Assembly (NCBI RefSeq): GCF_041146795.1
Contig: NC_135185.1
Span: 28,021,529 to 28,085,528 of the forward strand
Length of the DNA: 64,000 bases
Direction of reading: 5' to 3'
Origin: Maylandia zebra
Lineage: Eukaryota; Chordata; Actinopteri; Cichliformes; Cichlidae
Part shown: positions 38,424-51,296 of the stretch, in pieces
How positions within the stretch are numbered: position 1 is the first letter of the stretch
How the letters are laid out: the number at the start of each line of letters is the position of its first letter
Translations under genes and position numbers: made by a program
The notes under the pieces: model-generated
The model's input: only the letters and a program-made list of their open reading frames with translations
The model's database searches: none
Told to the model about the DNA's origin: nothing

Positions 38424-39143
38424 CAGACCCTCAGTTTACCTGCATGCATCCTCCTCCTCATCTGTCAGCTGTTTAACACCTGCTGCTAATTCAAGAAACA
38501 CGCCTAGTTACCTGGTGATAGTCACAGTTTAACTGGGCAGCCGGTGCTCGATATAACGCAATGTCAGCGCATTTTTCTGCACAAGATAAGTAAATATAGT
38601 ATTTTCCCCGAGCGCAGAGCTGCTGGAGCTTGTTTCCTTACAGAGCACTTTATAGGCGAGCCAGCTTTATCAGCGGCTGATGTCCAATCACCGGCACACA
38701 GCTTTCAAACCTCAGCTGAGTTTTAGCTCTCAGTGGTTAAACGCTGGACTTCATTCACTCAGGTTCTGTCTGTCGGGTCACGTTTACTTCGCTGTTTTAT
38801 TTACAACTGAGCAAATCGGTTTGGCTGAGGTTAAAGTTACGTTTCATAACTGCATAGTTTCACAGACGTTTAATGGTTCACTGGCACATGTGTTAGCCTG
38901 AACTATCATCTAAATATCATCTGTTTTTTAATAGTTATTCAACTGTATTCTAAGCACCAGCTGTCTGTTAGAATGTGATTTTTTTTCTCTCTCTGTTGGC
39001 AGAGGTATAAAAATGCGCAGGAAAATCTGACGTGCATGGCAAACTTCACCGACGATATTTAGGGAGGAATAAACACACATCAAACATAAATGAACCATTT
39101 GCCTGTCTCCATAATTGAGAGCATTTTCTCTTCTTATGTCAAC

Positions 39144-39156
39144 ACTCTCTCTCTCT

Positions 39157-39187
<31 letters not shown>
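39144..39187 (+). repeat. (CT)n-poly(T) tract
   Basis: A CT dinucleotide run followed by 27 T, located inside the large inverted-repeat element just left of the Tc1 copy. Confidence 0.95.
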
Positions 39188-39190
<3 letters not shown>

Positions 39191-39373
39191 TTTTCGGTCA
39201 TGTTATGTTTACCTGTCAAAGGCTTGTTACAAACTATGAAACACATCGTGCAGACTTCTGGATGTTAGAAGAAAACTAATACTGCTCATGAATGAGACTA
39301 AAGGCAGGAAGGTGTCCTTTAAAACTAAACATGTTAATAGGACCTCCCTGTTTATATCATAGTTTATGATATA

Positions 39374-40986
39374 CAGTGGGGCAAAAAAGTATTTAGTCAG
39401 CCACCGATTGTGCAAGTTCCCCCACTTAAAATGATGACAGAGGTCAGTAATTTGCACCAGAGGTACACTTCAACTGTGAGAGACAGAATGTGAAAAAAAA
39501 ATCCATGAATCCACATGGTAGGATTTGTAAAGAAATTATTCGTAAATCAGGGTGGAAAATAAGTATTTGGTCAATAACAAAAATACAACTCAATACTTTG
39601 TAACATAACCTTTGTTGGCAATAACAGAGATCAAACGTTTACTATAGGTCTTTACCAGGTTTGCACACACAGTAGCTGGTATTTTGGCCCATTCCTCCAT
39701 GCAGATCTTCTCGAGAGCAGTGATGTTTTGGGGCTGTCGCCGAGCAACACAGACTTTCAACTCCCGCCACAGATTTTCTATGGGGTTGAGGTCTGGAGAC
39801 TGGCTAGGCCACTCCAGGACTTTCAAATGCTTCTTACGGAGCCACTCCTTTGTTGCCCGGGCGGTGTGTTTTGGATCATTGTCATGTTGGAAGACCCAGC
39901 CTCGTTTCATCTTCAAAGTTCTCACTGATGGAAGGAGGTTTTGGCTCAAAATCTCACGATACATGGCCCCATTCATTCTGTCCTTAACACGGATCAGTCG
40001 TCCTGTCCCCTTGGCAGAAAAACAGCCCCATAGCATGATGTTTCCACCCCCATGCTTCACAGTAGGTATGGTGTTCTTGGGATGCAACTCAGTATTCTTC
40101 TTCCTCCAAACACGACGAGTTGAGTTTATACCAAAAAGTTCTACTTTGGTTTCATCTGACCACATGACATTCTCCCAATCCTCTGCTGTATCATCCATGT
40201 GCTCTCTGGCAAACTTCAGACGGGCCTGGACATGCACTGGCTTCAGCAGCGGAACACGTCTGGCACTGCGGGATTTGATTCCCTGCCGTTGTAGTGTGTT
40301 ACTGATGGTGACCTTTGTTACTTTGGTCCCAGCTCTCTGCAGGTCATTCACCAGGTCCCCCCGTGTGGTTCTGGGATCTTTGCTCACCGTTCCCATGATC
40401 ATTTTGACCCCACGGGATGAGATCTTGCGTGGAGCCCCAGATCGTGGGAGATTATCAGTGGTCTTGTATGTCTTCCATTTTCTGATGATTGCTCCCACAG
40501 TTGATTTTTTCACACCAAGCTGCTTGCCTATTGTAGATTCACTCTTCCCAGTCTGGTGCAGGTCTACAATACTTTTACCTGGATACCTGGTATCCTTTGA
40601 AAGCTCTTTGGTCTTGGCCATGGCGGAGTTTGGAGTCTGACTGTTTGAGGCTGTGGACAGGTGTCTTTTATACAGATGATGAGTTCAAACAGGTGCCATT
40701 CATACAGGTAACGAGTGGGGGACAGAAAAGCTTCTTACAGAAGACGTTACAGGTCTGTGAGAGCCAGAGATTTTCCTTGTTTGAGGTGACCAAATACTTA
40801 TTTTCCACCCTGATTTACGAATAAATTCTTTACAAATCCTACCATGTGAATTCATGGATTTTTTTTTCACATTCTGTTTCTCACAGTTGAAGTGTACCTC
40901 TGGTGCAAATTACTGACCTCTGTCATCATTTTAAGTGGGGGAACTTGCACAATCGGTGGCTGACTAAATACTTTTTTGCCCCACTG
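39374..40986 (-). mobile_element. Complete Tc1-like DNA transposon
   Basis: The element starts CAGTGGGGCAAAAAAGTATT and ends with the reverse complement, flanked by TA on both sides (39372-39373 and 40987-40988), the Tc1/mariner target. The terminal inverted repeats are about 200 bp each (39374-39573 and 40787-40986) and differ at only about three positions by eye. They enclose a single uninterrupted transposase gene. Near-identical ends and an open frame indicate recent insertion. It sits inside a larger inverted-repeat element (37517-42447). Confidence 0.95.
39590..40621 (-). CDS. Tc1-like transposase, apparently intact (343 aa)
   Basis: A full-length frame from ATG at 40621 to the stop at 39590, the usual size for Tc1 transposases. 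It has an N-terminal paired-like helix-turn-helix DNA-binding region ([12 protein letters not shown]..., [20 protein letters not shown]) and a GRPR-like segment replaced by LPRSGAPRK. The DDE catalytic domain shows first Asp in [11 protein letters not shown], second Asp in [12 protein letters not shown] and Glu in [11 protein letters not shown]. The spacing between the second Asp and the Glu is 34 residues, so DD34E as in Tc1. No stop or frameshift interrupts the frame. It would catalyse cut-and-paste transposition. The 318-codon plus-strand frame over the same bases is a shadow. Confidence 0.95.
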   Translation of the reverse strand: MAKTKELSKDTRYPGKSIVDLHQTGKSESTIGKQLGVKKSTVGAIIRKWKTYKTTDNLPRSGAPRKISSRGVKMIMGTVSKDPRTTRGDLVNDLQRAGTKVTKVTISNTLQRQGIKSRSARRVPLLKPVHVQARLKFAREHMDDTAEDWENVMWSDETKVELFGINSTRRVWRKKNTELHPKNTIPTVKHGGGNIMLWGCFSAKGTGRLIRVKDRMNGAMYREILSQNLLPSVRTLKMKRGWVFQHDNDPKHTARATKEWLRKKHLKVLEWPSQSPDLNPIENLWRELKVCVARRQPQNITALEKICMEEWAKIPATVCANLVKTYSKRLISVIANKGYVTKY

Positions 40987-42124
40987 TAGCATGTGTATTT
41001 CAGTAATAGCCTGCTGAGGCCACTATACGTGCTGGCCTCATATCAAATGTGAAGGCAGACTGAGTCTATGTTTGACGTTTGTTTATATCTAATCTTCCTT
41101 TTCAAACATTTAAACAGCAGCGAGTCTGAGGGAATACAAATTCAAATTGTCGGAACAGGTTTGCTCGTTTCTTGGATTCATTTGGTGATTTATTAAATGT
41201 ATAACTGTTATTCTAATCTGCTGCTGAGTCTCTTACACTTTTCTTTATGCTGTATATTTTCACGTCTCTGGAATAGTTGGCAGTTAGATAGTCAGCTGGG
41301 AAACTTTGTGTTAACTCATGGAGCTGAGGATATCGTGGATATGCTGACCTCGCTGCGTGGTGTACAGAGCGAGGTCAGCATGATTAATATTCACAATAAA
41401 AATATTAGCCGAACATCATGAAGTCTGTATGTGTTTCATAGTGTCGAACAACCTTTGTACAGTTAAAGCCAGCAGTTACTACATGACGGAAACACCAACG
41501 TTATCTCTTTTATGTGTTTATACACAGGTCACGCTGATTACTGAACAAAAACCCAAAGATCAGATGTTAAACAGATTTATTTGCTCTCTCTCCTCCTTAA
41601 ACATGTTTTTAATGTTAGTTATAATTCAGAATTGGCGACTGAAACACGTAGGACACATAAGAACATCAGGAAATAAAACACCGATAAATATAACCTCAGT
41701 AAAAGAAGTCAGCGGGGGTTACTACAGCTGTGTACCGGGGACTGCGCTTTGTCGGTGGGATTGCTTGCGAGGCGAGCGGGTCTATCCCACGCTTTGCCGT
41801 GAGACTGGGCAGACATCTCCGAAATCATCGAAACACTTTTGCAAAGAGGCTGTATCTTGACAAACCGACCAGACACATGAAGATTAAACCACTACATTCT
41901 CGGCTAAAAAAATATTAAAACGGTATTTGGTAACACACAAACAGGGTTTTTCAAAGCTCAGTTCTGTTAGCTTCCACATGCCGGTTGTTGTGTGCTAGAA
42001 ACAATGGCCACCAGGCCAAAGCAATGGTTTTGACTCGATCAGCGTTAACCCCGCCCCCTGAGTTTGATGGGTGAGGCTGACAGATAAAATTATTTCATGA
42101 TGAGAGCCAGGCGCCAAGACTGCC

Positions 42125-42425
42125 AAAATGAAATAAATAAATATATCATTAAATAATTAATTAAATGTGTCAATAATTAATTAAATGTGTCAATAATTAA
42201 TTAAAATGTGAAATACATAAATAATTAATTAAATATGTCAATAATTAATTAATTAAATGTGTCAATAATTAATTAAAATGTGAAATACATAAATAATTAA
42301 TTAAATGTGTCAATAATTAATTAATTACATATATCATAACTATTTATTTAATTAATTAATTCCAATTTTAATTAATTATTGCCACATTTAATTAATTATT
42401 TAATGGTGTATTTAATTAATTCATT
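42125..42425. repeat. Tandem AATTAATTAAATGTGTC-type array, right arm
   Basis: Mirror copy of the left array in inverted orientation with only scattered differences, closing the 4.9-kb element. Confidence 0.85.
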
Positions 42426-43868
42426 ATGGCAGTCCTGGCGTTCCATAGCTAAAAGAATATGTGGAAACAAAGAAACTATGTTTGATTAACTTTTCCTTTT
42501 GCAGATACCAGTCTGGATAATTGACTGTGCTATTTTCTGATATAATTTCACATTAAAGGCGTTAGACACCAGACACAGTCACAAACACTGCTAATGCTTT
42601 TCAGTTGTGTGAGGTTTTTTTTTTTAACAGAAATGTCTTTGTGATGAGACAAAAATCCTTTCTCAAACAATCTGTCAAAAACACGATTTATATTTAATGG
42701 CGTTGCTCTTTTTATGAAACCTATTTGTTTCATAAACAGTAACTTGGGTGATGAGTAGCAGTTTTATTATTTTTAATCTAAATAAAAACTCTGTTTCTTT
42801 GCTTGATAGGTGATCTCAAAAGCTGTTTGAGAGAAAAGTAAATCAATATTTACCCAATAATGAATTTGGAGCTTCATTTGTGCCAACATTCACACTTTTT
42901 ATAAGCGGACATCTCTTAAGTAGTCGAGGTGGCAAAAGGCAGTCAACAAACAAGGTCGGAAAATGCAAACACGTTTATTTTAGGCGGGATTTCCAAACTT
43001 CCTGTTCTATAGTTATCTATGGAAGGTCTCTGTTGTGTCTTTATTGCAGTTGTGTAATGACCAGCACACATTATGCCTTTTCTCGCTCCCTTTCTCTCTG
43101 GCTCTCTCGCTCATCGGTTCAGCTTTGACATTTAAAAGTGCTGCAGATCTCGCGCACACGTAGTGTTTGCCAAATGCCACAGCTATAGTTGAACATTTGA
43201 AAAGCTCTCAACGATTCAAGGCCAGAAATGAATGATGGAAATATGGTATTATTTATTTCAGAACCGCTTCGTGTTCCTTAACAAAATGGAAATGAATGAA
43301 TGAGGAAAAGATGGTTTGAATTACCCTCTTTACTGAGCAAAATCCAACAAAGCATATTTACTACTACACGTGAAGTATGCACAGAAATAACCTAATGCAC
43401 AGTCTTTCAAGGTGGAGGTGAATAAACATTTACATTAGTTCAACACATTGTTAAATGGCTTGCGTAAAGATCCTGTAAGGTTGGTGTTAAAATGCACAAG
43501 AATCTAATTATGGAGAACCATTACACAAAACACTTGCAACAACAAAAGCAAAGTCAAAGCTAAAAGTGGCTTTTTAAGCAAACAGTAGCATATTATTCAG
43601 GTTAATAAGCATCATCTACACTTGAATCCCCCGATAGCCAGCGGCACAGCAGTGTGGCTGTTGTATGTGAAAGCCTTACACCCCCATGTTGTGGGTTTTG
43701 GTGTTTTAACAATGACTTATCGTTTTACTCCTGTCTGTCAGCATGAACGCTGACAAGATTAAATCTGAAGTGCAGAAGAAGATTGTCTGGATCACGTCTG
43801 GCTTCTTTGGCCTCATACATTCGACTGAGCTTCATATCATTCTTGTGCCCGTTTGTCCACAAAGTCAC

Positions 43869-45556
43869 TTATGTGTAGTTTTCTTGAGGATCGGCATTAT
43901 TTGCAACAACACCCGGCAAATCTGCCGCAATGGTGGAGGTGTAAAGGCGCGGCATTCTGTGAGACACCGTCAGGACGCTTGACCCTTGTCGCCTGTCTTT
44001 CGCTTTTCCTTTTCTCCAGGGCAGGAAGTGGAGACACAGGTAAGAGAGGAATTTGTTATGCAGCGAAGCATAAATGAATGGGTTGTAGCAAGCGGAGCTC
44101 ATGGCAAAGAGGTGACTGGACACCTGGATGACGTTGATATAGTTCTTCCCCAGGATGGAGAAGTCTGTGTCCAGGTCGCGGATCAGGTTCACCACCTGTG
44201 GAGTAAACATCGGTATCCAAAACATTAATTCAAGGGACAATTGCCATTTTTCTACTGCCAACAGATAGTCTAGCAAAGAAATACAAACTAGAAAAAGTAA
44301 AATTGCTAAATTGGCACAAAAAAAAACAAAAGAAAAGAAAAGAAAAGAAAATGCCAATTTCTTCACCATATAAAGAGTCTTTCCTGGCTGACTTGAAAAC
44401 TCTAAACATCAAGTCACTGTACCCAATTGAACTGTCAGTTTGTGTGCAGACTGAGATGTGTTTATTGCTGAGGCAGAGTGTGTTTCCTCTGGACAAAGGC
44501 AGGCTGGCTGTTTCTCCCTGTTTTATCCCTCCCTCAAAGTTAAGATGACCTGCTAAGATCTGATTCATAAGGTGGAACTTCTCCTAATTTAGATTCCCAT
44601 ATATTTGCATATTCTTCAAACCAGCAATCTCATGTTTTGTTCACCTGTAAAGGAAGCCAGGAGAAGGCAAAGCAGAGAACGGACACCAGCAGTAGGCAGA
44701 AGGTCTTCTTCCTCCGTCTGCTCCAGGTGGCCCGTGCAGATCTCAGCTCCGTGCATGCTGTCAAGCTCGAAGTCATCCTGTGTTTCAGCTGATAGGAAAT
44801 GGCACAGTAGGAAATGGAGACAGCAACCAGTGGGACAAAGTAGGAGAAGAAGAGAATGAAACAGGAGTAAATGAGGCGACCCTGCTCCTGGCCATCCCAG
44901 AACTCCTCACACACAGCCATCTGCAGGCCTGCCGCCTGGAGGTCCAGGTAGACCGTGTGCAGTGCCGTAGGCATGGATAAAGCCAGAGAGGAGAGCCAGA
45001 TCAGAACTACAAGAACCCAGCAGAAGCGGTAGCTGGCTCTCTTTCGGATGGGATAAGCCACAACTACGTAACGATCCACCGCAATGGCCATGAGGGAGAG
45101 GACGGCCGCGTAAACAGCTGTGGATTGCATGACGGTGACAAAGTGGCACATGTGGGATCCAAACACCCATCCGCGCTTATCAAATGCATAGGACGCGGTC
45201 AAAGGGACGCAGAAGACGCACATCACCAGGTCGACGAGTGCCAGGTTGCTGATGAGAAAATTGGTCGTGTTGTGTCTTTTCTTATTGTGCCAGATGAGGA
45301 AGAGCAGGAGGAGGTTGCCAGAGCACGCAACCAGGACCACAGCAGAGTAGAGAGGGATGAAGATGAGCTTCAGGTTAAACAGGAGGTCGAGCCCAGAGAA
45401 AGAGGGGGCTGAGAACTGGGAGGCTGAGAAGATGGAGCGAGAAGAGTTGCAGCAGGAAGAGGAGGAGGACGAGGAGTCAGGCAAGAGCGAAGATGAAGAG
45501 GAGGCTGGAGTAGAAAAGTTCACCTTGGTTCGATTCAGTGATCTTTCCCAGTCCAT
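43869..45556 (-). CDS. prlhr2: Prolactin-releasing peptide receptor-like GPCR (two coding exons)
   Basis: Coding exons on the minus strand are 45556-44645 and 44195-43869, phase 0, joined across a GTGAAC donor and CCACAG acceptor, giving 412 residues. A rhodopsin-family seven-TM receptor: N-terminal Asn-Xaa-Ser/Thr sites (N8, N13, N37) and a Ser-rich run; TM1 about 62-89 with GN at 80-81; TM2 starting NFLISNLALVDL; Cys137 and Cys216 positioned for the extracellular disulfide; DRY at 161-163; NPFIY at 342-346. The motifs RGWVFG, MPTALHTVYLDL, VCEEFW and NLIRDLD closely resemble PRLHR (receptor for RF-amide PrRP/C-RFa) more than NPY receptors. The paralog (prlhr2 rather than prlhr) is a guess from divergence. 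The start follows an acceptor-like TTCCGCAG just upstream, so a 5' non-coding exon is likely; in-frame upstream Met also exists. The C-tail is Ser/Thr and basic rich. Confidence 0.85.
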
Positions 45557-48500
45557 AGCTGCGGAAATAACAAGCACATTTTGCATGACTCAATTAATAT
45601 TTCTGTGTAATTTATTAATCAACATTTTGATTGAAGCCAGTATGGCAGCGTCTGGGTGTTTGAACATTTTAAAAGGCTAATTGAAGCTCATCTTCAAAAC
45701 TCTCAGCACACATTTCTCTCTTTACTTCTCCAAAAGCCTTTCCAATTATCTTTGATCCATTATCTAAAGTATTGAAAAAAGGAAGAAAGCTCACATTGAC
45801 TGGGCGGATGATTTCTGGTTATGAAAAGCAGAAATCATCCTCGAAATCATAGTAACTTCTCAGAGGCGGTCATCCCACACATCTGCTGGAACATCTGCAC
45901 TTATTAATCTAGGCTGACGTCAGTGATTTTTATTGTCGCTCAGAAATAAGAAATATTCATCAACTGGCATCACACAATCAGATGTTATGCAAGAGTGTGA
46001 AAATGGGCATGAATGCAGATTCGTTTCACATTCTGTGACTGCTGAATGAGAGACTTGGCTGTGAGAGAAGAAAAGAAAAAAATCACTGAATAAAATGAGA
46101 GTGAAACCACAGAAAATTGTAAGATCAGAGGAGGAGTCTATGAATAACACCTGTAGTCAAAAGTGGGCTGAATGGTGTAATTTTGGCATGAGCACTGGCT
46201 ACAGTTTCAACTTTCATTGACATGAAAAAACGGCTACAAATATTGTTTCATCTAAAAAACTCATACAACCAAGAAAAGAAGATATTTATGCCCAAAATTC
46301 AGACTTTAAGTCATTTAATAACATGTACATCTTTCATGTAATTTTGTTACAATTTAATGTCTTTGATTTGGTATACATTAAGTTTATACCCAACACATTT
46401 TCCTTATTTTGTTTTGTTTTGCATTTTTATATATTAAGCCGCTGTTTTAATTTAAAAATATTGCATATTGCATATTGCATTACATTAAGCAAATAATAGT
46501 AATAATAAAAATAATAATTAATGGGCCGACTGCCTCATTATGCGTTCATCATACTGAATGTGAACAATCATAAAAGTGTAATTTCCCAAGGAAGCTAATT
46601 AAATCATGATCAGAGCAGATATTCTTCCCTTACTGACTCAACCAAGTTCCTTACTGACCTTTTCTGATCAGGCCGCTCAGAATGATTCATGCAACCACAT
46701 CTTCTCTAAGATACAAAAGGGATCCAAAATCATTCATAAACATGAATAGGATCAACCTATTTTTAACCTGAAGTGGTCGACCTCGGATTGAAAATTTATT
46801 TCCTCAAAAGGAAGAAGATCTGAGTCAAATTTCGCAATCAGCCACTTGGCAATTTTTCTGAAGTGCAGAGTAAATGAAAAAGTACCTGTTGGAGATATCA
46901 GATGCACCTGTTTGAGTCCTTTTCCTGCAGGGAGTCCCGCTGTTGTGCAGCCGCACTCATTTGCTGCAGCTTGCTCTGCTTCAGAATAAAGAGGTGCGCT
47001 CTTTCTCTCTCTCTCTCGCGCTCTCTCTCCCTCCAACAAGGGATACAGTAAAGGCTGAAGTGAGTGAGTGAGTCACCTCCAGTAAAATCATTCTAATCTC
47101 CTATAATGTTTCTCTTGGGGAGTGCATCTCAGCTAGAAAATGACAAATTTATGATGACCTTGAGCCTCTTTATGGTTTAATATCGCTCATGACATCATTA
47201 TCATTTTTCTAGTGGGACTTACATTATGTCTGAGATTTTATATACTCAAATTATGCCCTTTATGTTAACATTCCTACAGCATTCTCACTCGTGTTATCCC
47301 AAGTTTGGTCAGAAACAGGCATTGGGATGGAAACACCAAAGAGGTCCAAAATTATTATTTTGAATATGTTGTGCACCCCCGCCCTCCACGGAGCGCCATG
47401 AATGAAGGATCCTGCTGTGAGGTTCTCCACAAAGCGGACACTTTCTAGACAAAGCATTTAGGAAACAGAATACAAATTGAACAATTAAGATGTTTCTCCA
47501 GCAGTTCGCATTCATTATTCATAATCTCAAAACTAATTTGAAAAAAATTGTGAGTCTCAGTCAAAACCAGCATGATCGAATGATTCATCAAGGGTAATAC
47601 CGAATGGCATTCATTGCTTGACTGTTTCGCTGCTTGAAGGGAGCACAGATCTCATTGTGAAGATAATTAAGATGCCCAAAAGTTCCAGTTAATCATATTC
47701 ATGTGCAGAAACCACGTAGTCTCCAGATTTTCATCAAATTCAGAGCAGAAAGTGTGGCCACTATTTTAAAGTACTTGTTAGTATGAACTTCTTACGATGA
47801 CATTTTAAGGCTCGAAATCTTCTAACATAAAGGTACGATATCATTAGTGTTTCAATTTCAATGGAGCTCTGGTAAGTGTTGCTTTGAAATGCTGCTTTTA
47901 ACTAATACCGATATTTCCATGGCATTCACATTTTAATATTGATTGCTACAACATGGTAAACGATGAGGACATGGCCATTTTTCCTCCCTTTAAGAGTAAA
48001 TTTAGCACTATTGGGAGAAGCTTAAAATCTGGCTTGTTTGGAGAGAAGACTCAAAGCACTGAACATACAGCCACTGTAATGGTTTTCTGTCTGTTGCTCA
48101 TTTTTCTGTGTGATGTTTACTGTTAGGACACATCAGAACAGTTTAAAATAACACAGACTGGTCTGCTTTAGAGCACACAGCCTCTCCTTCCACAGACCAC
48201 TTTTTCCCACTTTGATTTAACTGGACACTGATGTGGACAGGGCTGTCGAGCTGGCCTTTCTTCAGTCTGATAAGTTCCTGTGGTGAAGGTAACAGTTTGT
48301 TCTAGCAGCATCCACGAAGTAATCAAATGGTGTACCACCTCAGAGTCTTCCTTTACGGTGACCACTCTAGTTCTGAATCACTTGTACATGTCATGTATAC
48401 TATGTCCAAGTGTGGGAGACGTGACAGCTACAGGTGTTTAGCTATTTTCGGCTAATTGCTCTCTTTTTTTCACTGTGCCACCAGAAAGCACACAGCAAAA

Positions 48501-51296
48501 CCTCACGTGTGTCAGAAAAAGCAAGCGGCCCCATTACGTGTCCTCCTGATGGAGCCTTTGTGGTGGGCTTATTTTCAGGTCCTAGACAGGGGTTCTGCTT
48601 GTTTGATGACTGAGTGCCAATTTAGGGAGACAGCATTCAGCTGAGGGCTGCAGAAGAAAAATGCACCCATCAAACAAACTAAGTGCAAATGTAATAATTC
48701 ATGTATTAAATACTGAGCAGCCAGAAGTCTGTTCAGATTTGATATTTTAGGTAATTTTGGAAATCTGTTGGTTGAAAGGATGGTGGTGGGTTATGGTGGT
48801 TTCGTCACACCAGTCATCACCAGTTGTATTTGGAAATACTTTTTTTTAAACAGTTCATCTAGTTTGCACTGGATTAAATGTGCAGTAGTTCCTGCTGTCA
48901 TTAGGTCTGTACAGAATGCTACTGAAGGCCACACTCTGACATTGAATACATTAAATACACAAGCAAACCACTGCTCCCCAGCGGGACACGGGAAACATAC
49001 ATACATGGATAAATATACATATTTGCTACAATTTAATCTGACGTCCCTTTCAGCGCTTGAGTGACTGTCAAATGTACAAATTTATACAATTAATATTTTA
49101 TTCTGTAAATATTGAAGATATTGGCACAGTTTCTTGTGCAACATTTCATCAAGATCTGTCCACTAATCTAGGAAAAGATCGGAAACATACAATCATTTAT
49201 AGATAAAATACGATCATTACAGTATGGTGATGATGTTCAGTTCCCACATATCCACGCTTTACTGTGGAACTTACCAAATCATAAGCTAGTCCACCTCAGA
49301 GAAAGTTGCACTGAAGATATATCCCCCCAAAATGACAAACTTGCTTGTGTTGATATTAACAAAGAGATGCTTTTTTTCCTTCAGAGATTTTCTTTCTTCA
49401 CCACATCCTGTTTATAGGAGCTCCACTAAGATGTAGCTGCTGCTACTGGGATTTAGTTCATTAACAAGGGACCTTGCTGGGAGGAATTTACTTCAGCTGT
49501 CTCAGTGTTGGGACTGTGACCATAGATCCCAATGCAGATTGTACTGAGGGTCTGCAGATTTGGATATGTAAGTTATATGCGACTAGGAATGGGTTTATAG
49601 TTGAGAGAGCCTCTGCTATATGCAGAGGTAGAGTGGGAGGCATCCAACTGAGAAGCTGCAGCAGATAAAATGAGAGCAATGTAAATTAAAATTTAAATTA
49701 TAAAGTATTCATTTTTGTACTTTCTGTGCAAGGGAATCAATCCATGGGCTCTCATTTGAAGCATTTCATTGAAAGTTGTGACAGATATTTTTGGAACATA
49801 ATATATAATATATAATAATTAATAAACAAAGACATGAAAGATCAAGTTTTTTTTGGGTTAGCTATTTTTTAGCTATTTTTATTTTTAACGGACTGATCTT
49901 TGGGGCTAAATGGCTTTCTGAAACTCTCTTTCTATGTGGACATCAAAGTAGATTTCATTATTAACATACTCCAGTGATGAAAATGTCATTTTAATTACTG
50001 CTGAGCCCAAGCCAGATTTTAGTTTCTTCCCACTCAGAGCTTCATAGTGTCTATTATCCCAGTCCAACCTATTACCACAAACCATGTCTCTGTGAGACCG
50101 CTACAGCTGGTCCCTAAGTATTATTAATAATGGTAAGGATGTTCTAGAAAAAGCTAAATAAAGTCTACTTTATTAAATCAAGGTAACTGTCAGAATATGT
50201 TCTCCACTTGAATGAGAAATGAGGACAAAGACTGTTTTGTTGAGATGCTTTTTCTGATCTCACTCTCTCAGCCGTTTAGATCCAAGAGTAATCTAATTCA
50301 AGGGACATCCAAAGGTTTTCATGTCAAGGACCCCCCCAATTGAATTAAGTCCTATTAAATAATGATGCCATGGCTGCTGTTACTCAAATGAACACAATTT
50401 GATTCAGTTTATTTAATTCAGAATTACACTTGGATGCCAATCAATAAATCGTCTGTACGCTTTAATACATATTACCTTTAAGAAGTTTATAATGCCCTTT
50501 TTCGAGCTGTACCACTTTAAAGAGTTGTTGTAACTTTGGTTATTTTGTAGGGATTCATTTGTAGCTCCGAGAGGAATCACTAGAATTTTCTACATATAAA
50601 CTGAATATATACAATATAACCATCCAATGAATAGCTTTCAATGAGGACAATGAAATAGTCTCACAGAATTGACAAATGAAATAAAAACAACAGCCAATAC
50701 TGACCAATACTGCCTTCGAGTTCCTAGCTTCCACGCACAAAAAGCCTTAACAACTTGTAATTTGAGCAGCCCTGCCTAATTAAAGCCCACAGCTTCCACT
50801 TGTCCTTTCACAACTTGCAGTCTTCGAGTTCAAGCAGAGATACCAGTGTGATATCATGAGTCATTTCCTTTCAAGAGTTAAAGAGCTCTTCTCTCGAAAA
50901 TGTGTTTTTCTTGCTCCTACTTGATTCAAATGTGTGACCTTCATTGTGGAGAATGATGCATGTTCAAAATTTAACGCTAGAATTTGCTGAAGGAGGCCAA
51001 CTTTCTCTCTGTGCTGCTTTGATTTCAGCTACCCTGAAATTTTGAAATGAAGATATTTACATTTTCATCCATTTTTTTTAGGATATGTGTGTTTCAAAAC
51101 ATGTTCACTGTGCACCATTTCAGACACAAATTATTATTCCAAACCAAGCGGAGCATTTTATCATGTCTGGTGGTCTTTGCTTTATGTCATTCAGAGCCAC
51201 GAGGGACTTTGTAAAACAGGCTGTGGACTCGCTGTGACTGCTAAAGTCGCTGGCTTGTAAAATGGTGAATGAATCAAACTCGGTTCTTTGCTGCCT
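45557..51296. other. Gene-free DNA upstream of the GPCR gene
   Basis: May hold the 5' non-coding exon and promoter of the receptor gene, but no CpG island or certain donor was found. One CT microsatellite. The rest is featureless AT-rich sequence. Confidence 0.4.
46997..47035 (+). repeat. (CT)n microsatellite
   Basis: Imperfect CT repeats interrupted by GCG. Confidence 0.9.

Larger units (their letters stand above)
37517..42447. mobile_element. Large non-autonomous element with long AT-rich terminal inverted repeats, split by a Tc1 copy
   Basis: The left end (TATGGAACACCAGGACTGCC at about 37517) is matched in reverse by the right end (GGCAGTCCTGGCGTTCCATA at about 42428-42447). The arms continue as near-matching inverted repeats through tandem AATTAATTAAATGTGTC units (37543-37835 versus 42125-42425), then through a GC-richer segment containing GGGGGCGGGGTTAACGC (about 37905-37921 and mirrored near 42040-42062). 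Weaker matches reach about 38270 and 41730. TA may be the target duplication, but the outer boundary is blurred by AT-rich flanks. The interior without Tc1 is about 2.5 kb and holds no recognisable transposase. Family not recognised. Confidence 0.75.

Noticed and set aside
39684-40640. 318-codon plus-strand frame
   Set aside because: It is the antisense shadow of the Tc1 transposase, whose DDE motifs lie on the minus strand.
45125-45680. Plus-strand Glu-rich frames over the GPCR exon
   Set aside because: Shadows of the serine-rich receptor N-terminus on the other strand.
48456-48644. 62-codon frame
   Set aside because: No splice partner, family motif or composition signal supports coding.
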